Assembly (NCBI GenBank): GCA_937902455.1
Contig: CALELI010000142.1
Location: forward strand, 1-7,695
From: an uncultured Prevotellaceae bacterium
Lineage (GTDB): Bacteria > Bacteroidota > Bacteroidia > Bacteroidales > Bacteroidaceae
Direction: 5' to 3'
DNA: 7,695 nucleotides
Shown here: positions 6,916-7,695 of the stretch, in pieces
Layout: the number at the start of each line of letters is the position of its first letter
Numbering within the stretch: the first letter of the stretch is position 1
The notes under the pieces: generated by a model
The model's database searches: none
The model's input: only the letters and a program-made list of their open reading frames with translations
Told to the model about the DNA's origin: nothing
Made by a program: the position numbers and the translations under genes

Positions 6916-6929
6916 AATTTTTAATTTTT
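6916..6929 (-). repeat. Duplicated A/T heptamer next to the acpP start
   Basis: The minus strand reads AAAAATT twice (6929-6923, 6922-6916) directly before the acpP ATG. It may simply be an A-rich translation enhancer, but its 7-bp period matches that of the other intergenic repeats in this window. Confidence 0.6.
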
Positions 6930-7015
6930 AATGTTAATAATGTATTTTTATAAATATCACTTCCTGTTTCCATTAATCCGCGCCGACACATTATTTATAT
7001 ATATACGCACGCGAA

Positions 7016-7031
7016 TATCGTTGCAAAGTTA
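7016..7031 (-). promoter_or_regulatory. Probable acpP operon promoter (-7 element)
   Basis: On the minus strand TAACTTTG (7031-7024) matches the Bacteroidetes -7 consensus TAnnTTTG. This would place the transcription start near 7016-7019 and give a 5' leader of about 100 nt before acpP. A clear -33 TTTG at the usual ~20-bp spacing is not present; the nearest upstream candidate is the TTG of TTGCAA at 7045-7040, which is too close. So the -7 call is fair and the -33 is unresolved. Confidence 0.5.
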
Positions 7032-7032
7032 T

Positions 7033-7073
7033 AAAAAAGTTGCAAGTTTTTGGCTCGAAAAGGACTTTTTTTT
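7033..7073 (-). terminator. Possible weak typA terminator
   Basis: On the minus strand AAAAAAGT (7071-7064) and ACTTTTTT (7040-7033) are perfect 8-bp complementary arms around a 23-base loop, the second arm ending in a run of six T. It lies ~85 nt after the typA stop and overlaps the acpP promoter area. The stem is almost entirely A-T and the loop is long, so it would be a poor intrinsic terminator. A competing 8-bp hairpin (7044-7067, with two G-U pairs) followed by a T-run reads on the plus strand. Confidence 0.25.
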
Positions 7074-7080
7074 ATTTTTC

Positions 7081-7108
7081 TTGCACACTTGATGGTATAT
7101 TTGTGCAA
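7081..7108. promoter_or_regulatory. Inverted repeat upstream of the acpP promoter
   Basis: TTGCACA (7081-7087) and TGTGCAA (7102-7108) are perfect 7-bp inverted arms separated by 14 bases. Neither strand has a T-tract directly after it, so it is more like a dimeric-regulator site than a terminator. It sits 50-80 bp upstream of the predicted -7 element. Two TTGCAA sequences (itself palindromic) lie at 7021-7026 and 7040-7045 around the -7 element. Operator function is inferred only from symmetry and position. Confidence 0.35.
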
Positions 7109-7154
7109 TTATGAAGTAAATTTAAGTCTCTTGCCGAGCCTCCGACTACCAATA

Positions 7155-7695
7155 TTATTTTTCGAGTCGTTTTCTTGCGAGGTGGTCGAGCACGATTTTT
7201 CTCATTCTCATACTCTTCGGAGTTACCTCCACATATTCGTCCTCCTTTATGTATTCAAGAGCCTCCTCGAGAGAGAATCTTACAGGCGGAACCAGCTTTG
7301 CCTTTTCGTCAGTACCAGAGGCACGAGTATTGGTCAGCTGCTTAGTCTTTGTGACATTGATTACGAGGTCGTTCTCATGTACGTGTTCACCTACGACCTG
7401 TCCTGCATACACCGGTTCCTGAGGGAAGATGAAGAACTTTCCTCTGTCCTGCAGGTGATCCATGGCATAGGCCACTGCCACTCCACCCTCAAGGGCAATC
7501 ATACTACCGTTAGTGCGGCGTTCCATATCGCCCTTGTAAGGCTGGTACTCCTTGAACCTGTGAGCCATGATGGCTTCTCCCTGACTGGCAGTCAGCAAGT
7601 TGGTTCGCAGGCCGATGATGCCACGTGACGGGATTTCGAATTCCAGGTTCACCCAGCCGTCGTTTGCCTCCATTGAAATGAGATCACCCTTTCTG
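7155..7695 (-). CDS. typA: TypA/BipA ribosome-associated GTPase, C-terminal part
   Basis: The last ~179 residues of TypA/BipA, a translational GTPase related to EF-G that acts on the ribosome and in 50S subunit assembly under stress. The frame is open through the right edge (it reads KGDLISMEANDGW at the boundary), so the GTPase domain, domain II and the gene start lie outside the window. Diagnostic segments are FEIPSRGIIGLRTNLLTASQG, MERRTNGSMIALEGG, AVAYAMDHLQDRGKFFI, EPVYAGQVVGEH, NVTKTKQLTNTRASGTDEKA and LEEALEYIKEDEYVEVTPKSMRMRK. These are the end of the EF-G domain V-like fold plus the BipA-specific C-terminal domain, including the conserved ASGTDE loop. It ends RKRLEK at a normal TAA stop. 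The internal ATG at 7673 is not a start. A 239-bp gap separates it from acpP, so it is likely a separate transcript. Confidence 0.95.
   Translation of the reverse strand, partial: RKGDLISMEANDGWVNLEFEIPSRGIIGLRTNLLTASQGEAIMAHRFKEYQPYKGDMERRTNGSMIALEGGVAVAYAMDHLQDRGKFFIFPQEPVYAGQVVGEHVHENDLVINVTKTKQLTNTRASGTDEKAKLVPPVRFSLEEALEYIKEDEYVEVTPKSMRMRKIVLDHLARKRLEK

Noticed and set aside
7052..7140. Inverted repeat GGCTCG (7052-7057) / CGAGCC (7135-7140)
   Set aside because: Only 6 bp with a 77-base spacer; expected by chance in a region this size.
7050..7628. 192-residue plus-strand frame opposite typA that begins in the intergenic region
   Set aside because: Its hydrophobic start suggests a membrane protein, but most of it is antisense to conserved TypA codons, and the T-rich + strand explains the Phe/Leu run.
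1..7695. Search for tRNA, rRNA, CRISPR arrays, insertion sequences, riboswitches or a novel multi-gene system
   Set aside because: None supported: genes are conserved housekeeping or envelope genes and the intergenic regions are short.

Overview
The window looks like a chromosomal housekeeping segment from a Bacteroidales bacterium, most likely a Prevotella relative. The evidence is the gene set and order (typA | acpP-fabF-rnc-GH3 family-Ig-like lipoprotein-DUF3108), the Bacteroidetes-type -7 promoter element (TAnnTTTG) upstream of acpP, the AT-rich leaders without clear Shine-Dalgarno sequences, and protein details such as GFGGHN at the FabF C-terminus. Apart from one short clpX fragment at the left edge, every gene is on the minus strand, so the layout reads from right to left.

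Right to left: the C-terminal third of the ribosome-associated GTPase TypA/BipA (runs off the right edge); a 239-bp AT-rich intergenic region with the acpP promoter and several TTGCAA-like palindromes; acpP (acyl carrier protein); fabF (3-oxoacyl-ACP synthase II); rnc (RNase III), whose start overlaps the fabF stop; a GH3-family adenylating enzyme 12 nt after rnc; a 106-bp gap; a large Ig-like (Big_5) lipoprotein; and a DUF3108 exported protein. The acpP-fabF-rnc-GH3 block is tightly packed and is probably one transcript. It pairs fatty-acid elongation with an RNA-processing enzyme and an uncharacterised carboxylate-activating enzyme. The last two genes encode envelope proteins of unknown function.

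The left ~170 bp encode, on the plus strand, an internal piece of ClpX that stops abruptly in a conserved stretch. At the same point the oppositely oriented DUF3108 gene loses its C-terminus. Two genes broken at one point, with no mobile element visible, indicate a chimeric assembly join or a genuine rearrangement breakpoint. The DUF3108 stop codon and last ~20 residues are therefore antisense clpX, not real protein.

No defence system, mobile element, CRISPR array, tRNA or rRNA is seen. The most interesting non-coding feature is that all four sizeable intergenic gaps or start regions carry tandem 7-bp direct repeats of different sequence. Two of these repeats duplicate the start-codon region of the downstream gene.
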